DNA of 64,000 nucleotides from CAWCPR01 sp963797475 (GTDB lineage Bacteria; Chloroflexota; Anaerolineae; Anaerolineales; UBA4823), in assembly GCA_963797475.1 (NCBI GenBank), contig CAWCPR010000001.1:558001-622000 (forward strand), written 5' to 3'. The notes beneath the pieces are model-generated. The model saw nothing but the letters and a program-made list of their open reading frames with translations, made no database searches and was not told the DNA's origin. How positions within the stretch are numbered: position 1 is the stretch's first letter; every line of letters starts with the position of its first letter. This document shows positions 1 through 8,308 of this stretch, one piece after another. The translations under genes were made by a program, and so were the position numbers.

Positions 1-55
1 TTGACATCTGGCAATCGCAGGACAACCATCAAATCCTCCGAAAGTAGAGAGCCGG

Positions 56-1543
56 TCAGAATTCACCCGCCAGCAATTCGCGCAAGACTTCGTGAGCCTG
101 AATCTCGCGGGTGCGGCCTTTAACCGGGATCCCGCCGATGCGTTGGGTTGGGAAGCGCCCTACCACCGCCGCGGCCGTCGCCGGGCCGATGAAAAGACGG
201 TTAGGCCGGGCCTTGTTCTGCAGCCCGGCGGCGACATTGACCGTATCGCCCAGCACGGTGAACTCCACCCGCTGCTTGGTGCGCACATACCCAGCCACGA
301 CATTCCCGGTGTTGATGCCGACCCCGATATGGATCGGCTCCGCTTCATCTTTATACATTTCCTCGACGCGAGAGATCATCTTCAATCCGGATTTCACCGC
401 CCGGCCTTCCGGGTCGGGGTTTGGCTCGCTCATTCCGAAAACAGCCATGACGCCGTCGCCGAGGTACTTGTCCACCAGGCCATCGTATTCGAAGATAATA
501 TCCGTCATATTCTGGTAATAATGGTTGAGGATCTCGCCGAAACGCCGGGCCCCCAGGCGCTCCGCCAGGCCGGTTGAATCGGCGATGTCCGCGAAAAGGA
601 CAGTGATCGTGCGCTCTGCCAGATCGTAAAGGCGTCCGGTATGCAGGTAATCCTGCATGATGTACTCAGCTTCGGCGGGCGACACAAAGCGCTCGAGCAA
701 CTGGCGAATTCGTTGTTCTTCATGCACGCGCTCCAGCAAGCGCATGCGCTGGATCGTCAACGCCGCCTGGTGGCTGATCGCTACGGCGAGCTGCAAATCA
801 CGCTGGTCGAACGGCCGTCCGCTGGGATCCGTTTTGAACAGATAGATCAACCCGACCACGTCGTCACCGGAGATGATCGGAACGCACAAGGTTGAGCGTA
901 TACGCAATAAGGAGGCGCTGATGCCGAGCTGGCCCTGGTAAAGCGACATATCCGGGACGATGACGGTGGCGCGTTCCTCAACCGCAGTTTTCGCGAATGT
1001 GGTCGGAAAACCAAGCTCGCTCAGGCGATCGAACTGGTTGTCCAGGATGACTCCGCAACGGTCGGCCCCCATCGTTCGCTGCATCATGTCCGAGACTTCC
1101 CGCAAGGCTGTATCCAAATCTAAGATTGTGTTTAACTTGCGAGAAACTTCATACATTAAGACCGCGTGCTGGTCTACGGACTCGAGCAGGAAATCTCTTG
1201 TCAGCGAGCGGGTCCCCATCTCGTGGGTGCCTTTCTGCTTTTGCTCCTGCAAGTTCGTCACGCTCATCACCGACATCCCAATGCGGATGACGTCATTATG
1301 CTTCAAACGGTTGGGCTGCTCGAGAAGCTCGCGGTTGACAAATGTGCCGTTGGTGCTCTCCAAATCCCGGATGGTGACCCGGTCTTCCTTGGGCTCGTAA
1401 TCGATCTCGGCATGGTAGCGCGAGGCCGAGATCTCGGAAACGACGATATCGTTTTCCTTCCCGCGGCCAATGGTGTTCTTCCCGGCCTTTAAGTTATATT
1501 CGCGTGGCTTTCCGTCAGGAGACCGTAAGGTGAGAATCCACAT
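56..1543 (-). CDS. FHA-GAF-class III nucleotidyl cyclase
   Basis: This 495-residue soluble signalling protein has three modules. An N-terminal FHA phosphopeptide-binding domain (about residues 1-100) carries TIGRGKEND, SRYHAEI and STNGTFVN. A GAF sensor domain spans about 125-280. A C-terminal class III cyclase domain (about 310-490) carries VLFADIADSTG, DKYLGDGVMAVFG and TVLGDTVNVAA. The metal-binding Asp residues are present, and the Lys of DKYLGDG with the Thr of TVLGD fits ATP rather than GTP as substrate, so adenylate cyclase is the likely activity. There is no membrane segment. The FHA domain suggests control by a Ser/Thr kinase, but none is encoded nearby. The gene stands alone and is divergent from the next gene. 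Confidence 0.9.
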   Translation of the reverse strand: MWILTLRSPDGKPREYNLKAGKNTIGRGKENDIVVSEISASRYHAEIDYEPKEDRVTIRDLESTNGTFVNRELLEQPNRLKHNDVIRIGMSVMSVTNLQEQKQKGTHEMGTRSLTRDFLLESVDQHAVLMYEVSRKLNTILDLDTALREVSDMMQRTMGADRCGVILDNQFDRLSELGFPTTFAKTAVEERATVIVPDMSLYQGQLGISASLLRIRSTLCVPIISGDDVVGLIYLFKTDPSGRPFDQRDLQLAVAISHQAALTIQRMRLLERVHEEQRIRQLLERFVSPAEAEYIMQDYLHTGRLYDLAERTITVLFADIADSTGLAERLGARRFGEILNHYYQNMTDIIFEYDGLVDKYLGDGVMAVFGMSEPNPDPEGRAVKSGLKMISRVEEMYKDEAEPIHIGVGINTGNVVAGYVRTKQRVEFTVLGDTVNVAAGLQNKARPNRLFIGPATAAAVVGRFPTQRIGGIPVKGRTREIQAHEVLRELLAGEF

Positions 1544-1950
1544 TTGCTTTCAATCCCTGTTTCGTAAAGAGAAACAAAGAACAGCCCCATTATTCGATTA
1601 TCAATGCAGGCAAAGACCCACATCCATGATTCGGGTTATCCCCCTCATGGAGGGGCAAATCAGCCGAAACGCTTGCCCGGAGCAGCGGGTAAGTGCGTTA
1701 TACGACAAAGTAGACTTTGAGAATTCTTCGCTGATCACCAATTTATTTTATCACGCTGTATTCCAGTCTAAAGGAAAAGTGTCTCCAGGTCAAGTTAAGA
1801 AGCGGGCAAAAAGCTTAATTGCAGGCGAGCTTAATCCCTTTAGGAGGCCTTACAAAAGTGTAAACTCATCTTGCTCAAAACCAGATCGTTGCAATTTATG
1901 TGAACAATTTTTTGTTGGAATGGTAAAATAGCGCAGGAGGTCAAAGACTT
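1544..1950. other. Divergent intergenic region
   Basis: This 407-base gap separates the cyclase gene from the divergent secreted-protein gene. It has no convincing gene. It contains a perfect 6-bp hairpin with a 3-base loop at 1641-1655 (CCCCTC-ATG-GAGGGG), which lacks a T-run on either strand and so is not an obvious terminator. The stretch near 1720-1930 is AT-richer than its surroundings, as expected for promoters. Confidence 0.5.
1901..1929 (+). promoter_or_regulatory. Possible sigma70-type promoter
   Basis: TGAACA (1901-1906), a 17-base spacer and TAAAAT (1924-1929) lie just upstream of an AGGAGG ribosome binding site at 1935-1940. The predicted transcript would begin almost at the ribosome binding site, so this may not be the real start. 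Confidence 0.3.
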
Positions 1951-3024
1951 ATGAAAAATAAAACCCGCTGCCTTCTCCTGGCAACAACATGGGTCCTTGC
2001 CTGCGCCTTTTTATCTGCATCCAGCGCACAGGGAAAAACAACCCCTGACCTTGCAGCCACTCAGAATTCACCTGCGGCCCAGCCTCAAGCGCTGCAAGTC
2101 GTTTCCGGCGTCGCTGGCTGCCACCTGCTTCCGGCCGACAACATCTGGAATGTGCGCGTCGACAACCTGCCGGTAGACCCGCGTTCCGACGCATATATCG
2201 CTTCGATTGGCTCAGGCGTGGGGCTGCACCCCGACTTTGGCTCGGGCACATGGGATGGCGGTCCAATCGGCATCCCCTACAACGTGGTCGACGCAGGCCA
2301 GGCCGGTGTACAAGTCAGCTTCAGGTGGGCCGACGAAAGCGACACCGGCCCTTACCCTATCCCTACCAACCCTTTAATCGAAGGCGGGCCGAACAGCAGC
2401 GGCGACCGCCACATTTTGATCATAGATCAAGATAACTGCAAACTTTACGAGCTGTACCACGCTTTCCCGCAAACGGGCGGCTGGCGGGCTGACTCGGGGG
2501 CTATCTTCGACCTGAACTCGAACGCTTTGCGTCCGGTGGATTGGACCTCTGCCGACGCCGCCGGGCTGCCGATTCTTGCCGGCCTGGCGCGCTACGACGA
2601 AGTCGCCTCGGGCGTCATCGCGCACGCTTTGCGATTCACTGTTGAAAATACCCGAAATCAATATGTCTGGCCCGCTCGCCACCAGGCTTCCTATGACAGC
2701 GACCTCGATCTGCCGCCAATGGGAGAGCGCTTTCGCTTAAAATCTTCCTACGACATTTCCGGCTACACGGCGGATGTGCGTGTGATCTTGCAAGCGCTCA
2801 AAACTTACGGCATGATCCTGGCGGATAACGGCAGCAACTGGTACATCAGCGGCGCACCCGATGAACGCTGGGATAACGACAGCCTGCACGCTCTGCACCA
2901 GGTTCCTGGCTCGGCTTTTGAGGCGGTGGATGTCTCCGGCTTGATGGTCGATCCGAACTCGGGCCTGGCTGTCCAGGCGCCCAAACCACCCCCGGTGTTG
3001 TGGCTGCCTTTGATGCTGCATTAG
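1951..3024 (+). CDS. Secreted protein of unknown function with LPL tail
   Basis: The 357-residue product has a clear Sec signal peptide (MKNKTRC, then a hydrophobic stretch to about residue 28, cleavage near SSAQG). The mature part begins near GCHLLPADNIWN and resembles conserved hypothetical secreted proteins; I do not recognise an enzyme motif. It has two conserved-looking Cys residues (GCHLLP and DNCKLYE) that could pair. The C-terminus reads PPPVLWLPLMLH, a Pro linker followed by a short hydrophobic LPL tail also seen on the secreted peptidase at 44751-48656. The start is fixed by AGGAGG ten bases upstream. Function unknown; export to the cell surface is well supported. Confidence 0.75.
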   Translation: MKNKTRCLLLATTWVLACAFLSASSAQGKTTPDLAATQNSPAAQPQALQVVSGVAGCHLLPADNIWNVRVDNLPVDPRSDAYIASIGSGVGLHPDFGSGTWDGGPIGIPYNVVDAGQAGVQVSFRWADESDTGPYPIPTNPLIEGGPNSSGDRHILIIDQDNCKLYELYHAFPQTGGWRADSGAIFDLNSNALRPVDWTSADAAGLPILAGLARYDEVASGVIAHALRFTVENTRNQYVWPARHQASYDSDLDLPPMGERFRLKSSYDISGYTADVRVILQALKTYGMILADNGSNWYISGAPDERWDNDSLHALHQVPGSAFEAVDVSGLMVDPNSGLAVQAPKPPPVLWLPLMLH

Positions 3025-3255
3025 CTGCTGCCCAAATTCCAGCAATCATTTTAAGCTCCACCCAACCAGAAGCCAGCCGGGGTTCAATCGCCGAGAGGCA
3101 AACACGATTGCATAGCAGTTCCATGAATGCAGGCGCCTCTCGGAAATGTAAACTGCCAAAAGCGAAAGACCCGCGATTAGCCCCTTGGCCCGGTGTTAGA
3201 ATTGCTCCGGACGATTGCGCCCGAAAGGCCATTTTTGCACCGATGGAGTACATGC

Positions 3256-4542
3256 ATGCTGGAGAAATTTAGCCTTAAGCAGTTGTTGGCTGAGCCGGAA
3301 ACCATTGAAGACCTGCACATTCCTCAAAGCATTGTTATCGATTTAATCTTACGGCTGCTTTTCAACGAAGGCAACGTCGCCCTTACCCGCTTTGCTGAAG
3401 TGCTCAAAATCCCTAACCGGATCATCGATACGCTGCTGCTTTGGCTTCAGAAAGAACATCTGGTTGAAGTTTCTCGAGCGACAGCCGAGCTGGGCCGGCT
3501 GGGAAATGTATACACCCTGACCGACGCCGGCATCCAGCGCGCCCGCGACGCACTGGACCGAAGCCAGTACGTCGGCCCCGTTCCCATCCCCATCCATTAC
3601 TATAATCGCGGCATCGAGCTGCAGTCTGGGAAGCGCCGCAAGGTAAACTCCGCCCAGGTGCAGGATGCCCTCAATTGTTTGGTGCTGCCTTCTGATTTTC
3701 ACCGCCAGGTTGGCCCGGCCATCAATTCCGGCTCCTCGCTCTTCTTATATGGGCCGCCAGGCAACGGCAAAACCACGATCGCCGTGACGATCGGCCAGTT
3801 GATCGCCGGAACGGAACCGATCTGGATCCCTTACGCCCTTACCGCCGGAGGCCACATCATCCAGATTCACGACCGCCTGGTCCACAAGCAAATCCAGATC
3901 GAGAATGGACGGACCGTTGAATTCGGACGCGTGGATCGCCGCTGGGGGCTGTTTGAACGTCCCACAGTAACAGTGGGCGGCGAGCTGACCATGGATGCCC
4001 TCGACCTGCGCTTCGACCCGATTGCCAAGATCTATGAAGCGCCGCTGCAGATGAAATCCAATGGAGGTATGCTCCTGATCGACGATTTCGGCCGCCAGCA
4101 GATCAGCCCTACCACCCTGCTCAACCGCTGGATCGTCCCCCTGGAAAACGAGGTGGATTACCTGCGCCTGCAAAGTGGGCAGACGCTGGTAGTCCCATTC
4201 CGCCAGTTGATCATCTTCAGCACAAATTTGGATCCCAACCAGTTAGTGGACGACGCCTTCCTGAGACGCATCCAGATGAAAGTCCAGGTACAAAGCCCGG
4301 ACGACAAACTGTATTACCAGATCTTCGTCTTGATGTGCAAGCAGATGGGCGTCCCCTTCGATAAAAACGCCTTCTTGTACCTGATACAAACCTGGTACCG
4401 CCAGCGGGAGCGCACCATGCAGGCAGTGCATCCGCGCGACATCCTGCGCACGATCCGGGCATTGTGCGAGTACGAAGAGATCGCCCCCCAGCTCACGCCT
4501 GACCTGATCGACCAGGCCTGCCGCAGCTATTTCGTCAACTGA
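3256..4542 (+). CDS. AAA ATPase with N-terminal winged-helix-like region
   Basis: From ATG 3256 the protein has 428 residues; GGAG at 3245-3248 supports this start over an in-frame GTG at 3193. Residues 1-100 are helical and resemble a winged-helix DNA-binding segment (FAEVLKIPNRIIDTLLLWLQKE, then a short wing). The ATPase core carries Walker A GPPGNGKTT (about 166-174), Walker B LLIDDFGR, a sensor-1 Asn in IIFSTNLDPN and an arginine-finger region DAFLRRIQ. A C-terminal helical lid follows. The architecture suggests a regulator or remodelling ATPase; the target is unknown. It is followed 37 bases later by phosphofructokinase, possibly in one transcript. Confidence 0.8.
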   Translation: MLEKFSLKQLLAEPETIEDLHIPQSIVIDLILRLLFNEGNVALTRFAEVLKIPNRIIDTLLLWLQKEHLVEVSRATAELGRLGNVYTLTDAGIQRARDALDRSQYVGPVPIPIHYYNRGIELQSGKRRKVNSAQVQDALNCLVLPSDFHRQVGPAINSGSSLFLYGPPGNGKTTIAVTIGQLIAGTEPIWIPYALTAGGHIIQIHDRLVHKQIQIENGRTVEFGRVDRRWGLFERPTVTVGGELTMDALDLRFDPIAKIYEAPLQMKSNGGMLLIDDFGRQQISPTTLLNRWIVPLENEVDYLRLQSGQTLVVPFRQLIIFSTNLDPNQLVDDAFLRRIQMKVQVQSPDDKLYYQIFVLMCKQMGVPFDKNAFLYLIQTWYRQRERTMQAVHPRDILRTIRALCEYEEIAPQLTPDLIDQACRSYFVN

Positions 4543-4579
4543 ACAACCCATTATAATTAAACGAAATTGGAGGTGAACA

Positions 4580-5701
4580 ATGCCTCAGGATATCCGGCGG
4601 ATTGGCGTTTTGACTGGCGGCGGAGACTGCCCTGGGTTAAACGCGGTGATACGGGCAGTGGTGAAAACAGCCCGAAACCTGTACAACTGGGAAGTATTGG
4701 GGGTCGAAGATGGATTCGAGGGGTTGATCCAACCCGGCAAAGTGCGCATTTTATCCTTTGATGACGTGCGCGGCATCTTGCCGCGCGGCGGTACGATCCT
4801 GGGGACGACCAATCGGGCCAACCCCTTTGAATACCAGGTCAAAACCGATCAGGGCATCCAAACCCTGGATGTTTCCGATGATGTCATCCGCTATGCCAGG
4901 GTCCTGCGCCTGGACGCGCTGATCGTGATCGGGGGAGATGGCTCGCTGCACATCGCCCACGAGCTGATGCGCAAGGGGTTAAAAGTGGTCGGCGTACCCA
5001 AAACGATCGACAACGATCTGCCCAAAACGGCGATTACTTTCGGTTTCGACACCGCCCTCAACACCGCCAGGGAGGCCCTGGATCGGCTGCACACTACGGC
5101 GGAAAGCCACCACCGGGTCATCATACTGGAAGTGATGGGCAGGGATACTGGCTGGATCGCCCTGGAGGCGGGCATCTCCGGCGGCGCAGATATCATCTTA
5201 ATCCCTGAAATCCCGTATGACCTGGACGTCATCGCCGAGAAGATCAACCAGCGCAACCAGCGAGGCGCCAAATTCAGCATCATTGTCATTGCCGAAGGCG
5301 CCAGGCCGCAGGGCGGCGAACCAGTCTACCAGTCCCTGCGCGAAATGGGCGGGATGCAGCGCTTTGGCGGGATCGGGGAGGTTTTCGCCCAGCAAATCCG
5401 CGAGTGCTGCGATGTTGAAGTGCGCGTCACCGTGTTAGGACACCTGCAGCGCGGCGGATCGCCAACTGCCTTCGACCGCTTGCTGGCCTCCCGTTTTGGC
5501 TCAAAGGCGGTCCACCTGATCGCCGAGGGGAAGATCGGACATATGGTCGCATTACAAGACGACCAGATCAAGGCTGTGCCCATCGAACAGGCCGTCGGCG
5601 GGCAGAAATTCGTACCGCTGGACAGCGACATCCTGCAAACCGCTTTTGGCCTGGATATCTGCCTGGGGAATAGCCAGGAGGCGATACAAACCTTGTGTTA
5701 G
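4580..5701 (+). CDS. pfkA: 6-phosphofructokinase, group III type
   Basis: This 373-residue enzyme phosphorylates fructose 6-phosphate in glycolysis. It shows GGGDCPGLNAVIRA (13-26), IGGDGS (117-122) and the active-site PKTIDND (140-146). The Gly of GGDGS (E. coli position 104) predicts ATP as phosphoryl donor; PPi enzymes have Asp there. The Lys of PKTIDND (position 124) is the residue usual in PPi-type and group III enzymes, so this is a mixed group III enzyme, probably ATP-dependent. The start has a good ribosome binding site, GGAGG, eight bases upstream. Downstream sugar genes (debranching enzyme, Tal-Pgi) complete a glycogen/hexose route elsewhere in the window. Confidence 0.9.
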   Translation: MPQDIRRIGVLTGGGDCPGLNAVIRAVVKTARNLYNWEVLGVEDGFEGLIQPGKVRILSFDDVRGILPRGGTILGTTNRANPFEYQVKTDQGIQTLDVSDDVIRYARVLRLDALIVIGGDGSLHIAHELMRKGLKVVGVPKTIDNDLPKTAITFGFDTALNTAREALDRLHTTAESHHRVIILEVMGRDTGWIALEAGISGGADIILIPEIPYDLDVIAEKINQRNQRGAKFSIIVIAEGARPQGGEPVYQSLREMGGMQRFGGIGEVFAQQIRECCDVEVRVTVLGHLQRGGSPTAFDRLLASRFGSKAVHLIAEGKIGHMVALQDDQIKAVPIEQAVGGQKFVPLDSDILQTAFGLDICLGNSQEAIQTLC

Positions 5702-5775
5702 AATTTCTGGGGGAGGATTGGGCGCAGGGCTGACGCCTGCTGGTAAATTCTTTAAAACGCCATCCTTAAACCATT

Positions 5776-6651
5776 ATGTCTTTCAACCAACCCCTTGTCT
5801 GGCCTATATCCAACCTGGTGATCTTCGATTGCGATAGCACCCTTAGCCGAGTGGAAGGCATCGATGAGCTGGCGCGCATCTCCAGCGGTGCAGAAGAAAC
5901 CGCCCTCAAAATCGCCCAGCTCACCAAGCGCGCCATGGAAGGCGATATCCCCCTGGAGTTTGTTTACGGCCAGCGCCTGGGTACCGTCAATCCAACCCAG
6001 GAAGAGGTGCGTACCATCGCCAAAATTTATCGCGAGAATGTCATCCCGGAGGCGAAAGCGGTCATCGAAGCGCTGCAGGCGGCTGGCGCCCAAGTGTTCA
6101 TCGTCAGCGGCGGGCTGATCGAGCCGGTGCGCGATTTCGGCGAATGGCTGGGGGTCCCTCCAGAAAACATCTATGCGGTTGATATGGAATACGACCAGTT
6201 GGCGGGCCAATGGTGGCGGTATTGGGACCAGGCCGACGGGCAAAACCCGCGCGCCAATTATCTGGCGGTGAGCTCCAGCCCTTTGATCGGCACCGGCGGG
6301 AAAAACCGGATCATCGCCCAAATCCGCGCCAGGCAGCCTGGACGGGCGCTGCTGGTTGGGGATGGGTTATCCGACCTGGAAGCCGGGGCGGAGGTCGATC
6401 TTTTCATCGGCTTCGGCGGCGCGGTGTACCGCCAGCGGGTGGCCGGCCAGGCCGAGATTTACATCAAAACCCCTTCCCTGGCGCCTGTGCTTTCCCTGGC
6501 GTTGGGCCAGAGTGGAAATGTCCCGCCCTATTCCCCTTTGTGGGCGGACGGTTTAAGCCGTATCTACGCCGGCGAGGTCGTGTTTCGCAATGCAGAGGCT
6601 CGCCAGGCTTTCCTGGATGCCGTCCGCCGCCGGGGCAGCCACAGCGGCTGA
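5776..6651 (+). CDS. serB: Phosphoserine phosphatase (HAD family)
   Basis: The 291-residue protein belongs to the HAD phosphatase superfamily. Motif I is FDCDST (nucleophile Asp18, acid/base Asp20) followed by VEGIDELA, which is typical of SerB. Motif II is the Ser of IVSGG, and motif III/IV lies in VGDGLSDLEAG. It should hydrolyse O-phosphoserine to serine in the last step of serine synthesis. It lies 8 bases upstream of a SerA-like gene, so the two are almost certainly cotranscribed. The C-terminal 40 residues extend beyond the usual HAD fold. Specificity is inferred from the motif and neighbour. Confidence 0.82.
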   Translation: MSFNQPLVWPISNLVIFDCDSTLSRVEGIDELARISSGAEETALKIAQLTKRAMEGDIPLEFVYGQRLGTVNPTQEEVRTIAKIYRENVIPEAKAVIEALQAAGAQVFIVSGGLIEPVRDFGEWLGVPPENIYAVDMEYDQLAGQWWRYWDQADGQNPRANYLAVSSSPLIGTGGKNRIIAQIRARQPGRALLVGDGLSDLEAGAEVDLFIGFGGAVYRQRVAGQAEIYIKTPSLAPVLSLALGQSGNVPPYSPLWADGLSRIYAGEVVFRNAEARQAFLDAVRRRGSHSG

Positions 6652-6658
6652 GTTCGCC

Positions 6659-8284
6659 ATGAGCGCCAAAGCGGTGTACCACATTCTCGTCTCCGACCAC
6701 CTGCACGCCTCTGGATGGGAGCTTTTGCGCATGGCTGGAGACGTCAGCGCCTGCGGGCCTTTCGAGACCCGAAGCGAGGTGCTGGAAGCCGTCGCCCAGG
6801 CGGATGCGCTGGTGATCCGTTCCAGCACCATGGTGGATGCCGGGCTCATGGATTCTGCGCCGCGCTTGAAAGTGGTGGCGCGGGCCGGAGCGCAATTGGA
6901 TAACATCGACATCGATGCAGCCACCCGGCGCGGCATCCTGGTGATTAATGTTCCGGAGGCGAACGTAACCGCGGTGGCTGAACACACCTTCGCCGTGCTC
7001 TTGGCGCTGGCGCGCCTCATTCCCAGCGGTGAGCGGGCCGTGCGTTCTGGAGCATGGCCGCGGCACGCCATGCTAGGATTCGAGCTTTCAGGCAAAACGC
7101 TGGGGGTGATCGGCTTTGGCCGCCTCGGGCGCGCCGTGGCCGCCCGCGCCCAGGCTTTCGAGATGAAAGTCCTTGCTTATGATCCTTACGTGGACCTGGC
7201 TGCCGCCCGCGCCCAGGGGGTGGAAATCGTCAACTTCAGTGAGTTATTGAAGCGAGCCGACATCGTCAGCCTGCACACAGCCCTCACTGCCCAAACTCGG
7301 GCGATGATTGACGCCCAGGCGTTTGGCCAAATGAAACCCGGGGCCTACCTGGTCAACTGTGTCAACGCTGGCCTGGTAGACGAGCCCGCATTGCTGGACG
7401 CCCTGGATTCGGGCAGGCTTGGCGGGGCGGCGATCGATACCCTGGCCCAGGAACCACCCCAGGCCGGGTATCCCTTGCTCAACCACCCCAAGGTGGTCGT
7501 GACCCCGCATCTCCACCAGAACACGGTCGAAGCCCAAACTGCAACTTCCAGCCAGGTCGCCGGCGACGTGCTTTCAGCCCTGCGCGGCGAAGATTACCGC
7601 CATGTAATTAACTTGCCCTTTAGCGAAACCGCCCCTTACCAGGCCGTCAAACCTTACATCAACCTGGCGGTCAAGCTCGGAAAACTGCAAGGACAGGTAG
7701 CGGATGGTTGGATCACCCGCCTGGAAGTCGAGCTTCTCGGCGAAAAGATCGTTGAACTGGTGCGCCCGGTTACGGCTGTGCTGCTCTCGGGGATGCTGCT
7801 GCCGGTGGAAGGGCGAAAAGCGAACTGGGTCTCTGCGCCCGTCTTGGCTTACGAGCAAGGCATCCGGATGGCTCAGGTCAAAGGCCTGGTTGAGCTGGCG
7901 GATTACCCGAACTTGATCGCCTGCCGGGTGTATTGGCAGGCCGGGGATGGCTCCCCGGACGGTTCGGGCCAGCGCACCGTCGCCGGGGTGCTTTTCGGCA
8001 ATGGGGAAGCCCGCCTGGTCCAGTACGACCAATTCCAGGTTGACGCTTATCCGGAAGGCTACGTCCTCATCCTGGAAAATGACGATATACCCGGCGTGAT
8101 CGGAAAAGTGGGCACCCGCCTGGGCTCGGCTGGAATTAATATCGCCCAGTGGCGTTATGGCCGCGAAAGGCGCGGCGGGAAAGCGGTCTCTTTTATCAAT
8201 CTCGACGACCGCGTCCCAAAACCGCTCCTGGAGCAGCTCGAAAACGAGCCCGAGATCCAGCGCGCCCGCCTGGTAAAACTCTAA
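6659..8284 (+). CDS. serA: D-3-phosphoglycerate dehydrogenase-like protein, catalytic Arg replaced
   Basis: Starting at ATG 6659, 8 bases after the phosphatase stop, the product has 541 residues; the longer reading frame overlaps the phosphatase gene and is unlikely. It has the D-2-hydroxyacid dehydrogenase fold with an NAD motif VIGFGRLG (about 150-157), an intervening domain, and a C-terminal ACT domain (YVLILENDDIPGVIGKVG onward). Family members carry Arg-Glu-His at the active site. Here Glu265 (AQEPP) and His284 (TPHLH) remain, but the Arg of the usual NxxRGG segment is Asn235 (VNCVNAGLVDE). The gene is otherwise intact, so activity or substrate may differ from true SerA. Confidence 0.8.
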   Translation: MSAKAVYHILVSDHLHASGWELLRMAGDVSACGPFETRSEVLEAVAQADALVIRSSTMVDAGLMDSAPRLKVVARAGAQLDNIDIDAATRRGILVINVPEANVTAVAEHTFAVLLALARLIPSGERAVRSGAWPRHAMLGFELSGKTLGVIGFGRLGRAVAARAQAFEMKVLAYDPYVDLAAARAQGVEIVNFSELLKRADIVSLHTALTAQTRAMIDAQAFGQMKPGAYLVNCVNAGLVDEPALLDALDSGRLGGAAIDTLAQEPPQAGYPLLNHPKVVVTPHLHQNTVEAQTATSSQVAGDVLSALRGEDYRHVINLPFSETAPYQAVKPYINLAVKLGKLQGQVADGWITRLEVELLGEKIVELVRPVTAVLLSGMLLPVEGRKANWVSAPVLAYEQGIRMAQVKGLVELADYPNLIACRVYWQAGDGSPDGSGQRTVAGVLFGNGEARLVQYDQFQVDAYPEGYVLILENDDIPGVIGKVGTRLGSAGINIAQWRYGRERRGGKAVSFINLDDRVPKPLLEQLENEPEIQRARLVKL

Positions 8285-8308
8285 AAAAAAGGGCAAGTAA
8301 AGAAAACG

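Noticed and set aside
1470..1931. 153-residue forward frame across the cyclase start and the intergenic gap
   Set aside because: It overlaps the FHA domain coding region, has no ribosome binding site, and its composition changes abruptly where it leaves the coding strand's shadow.
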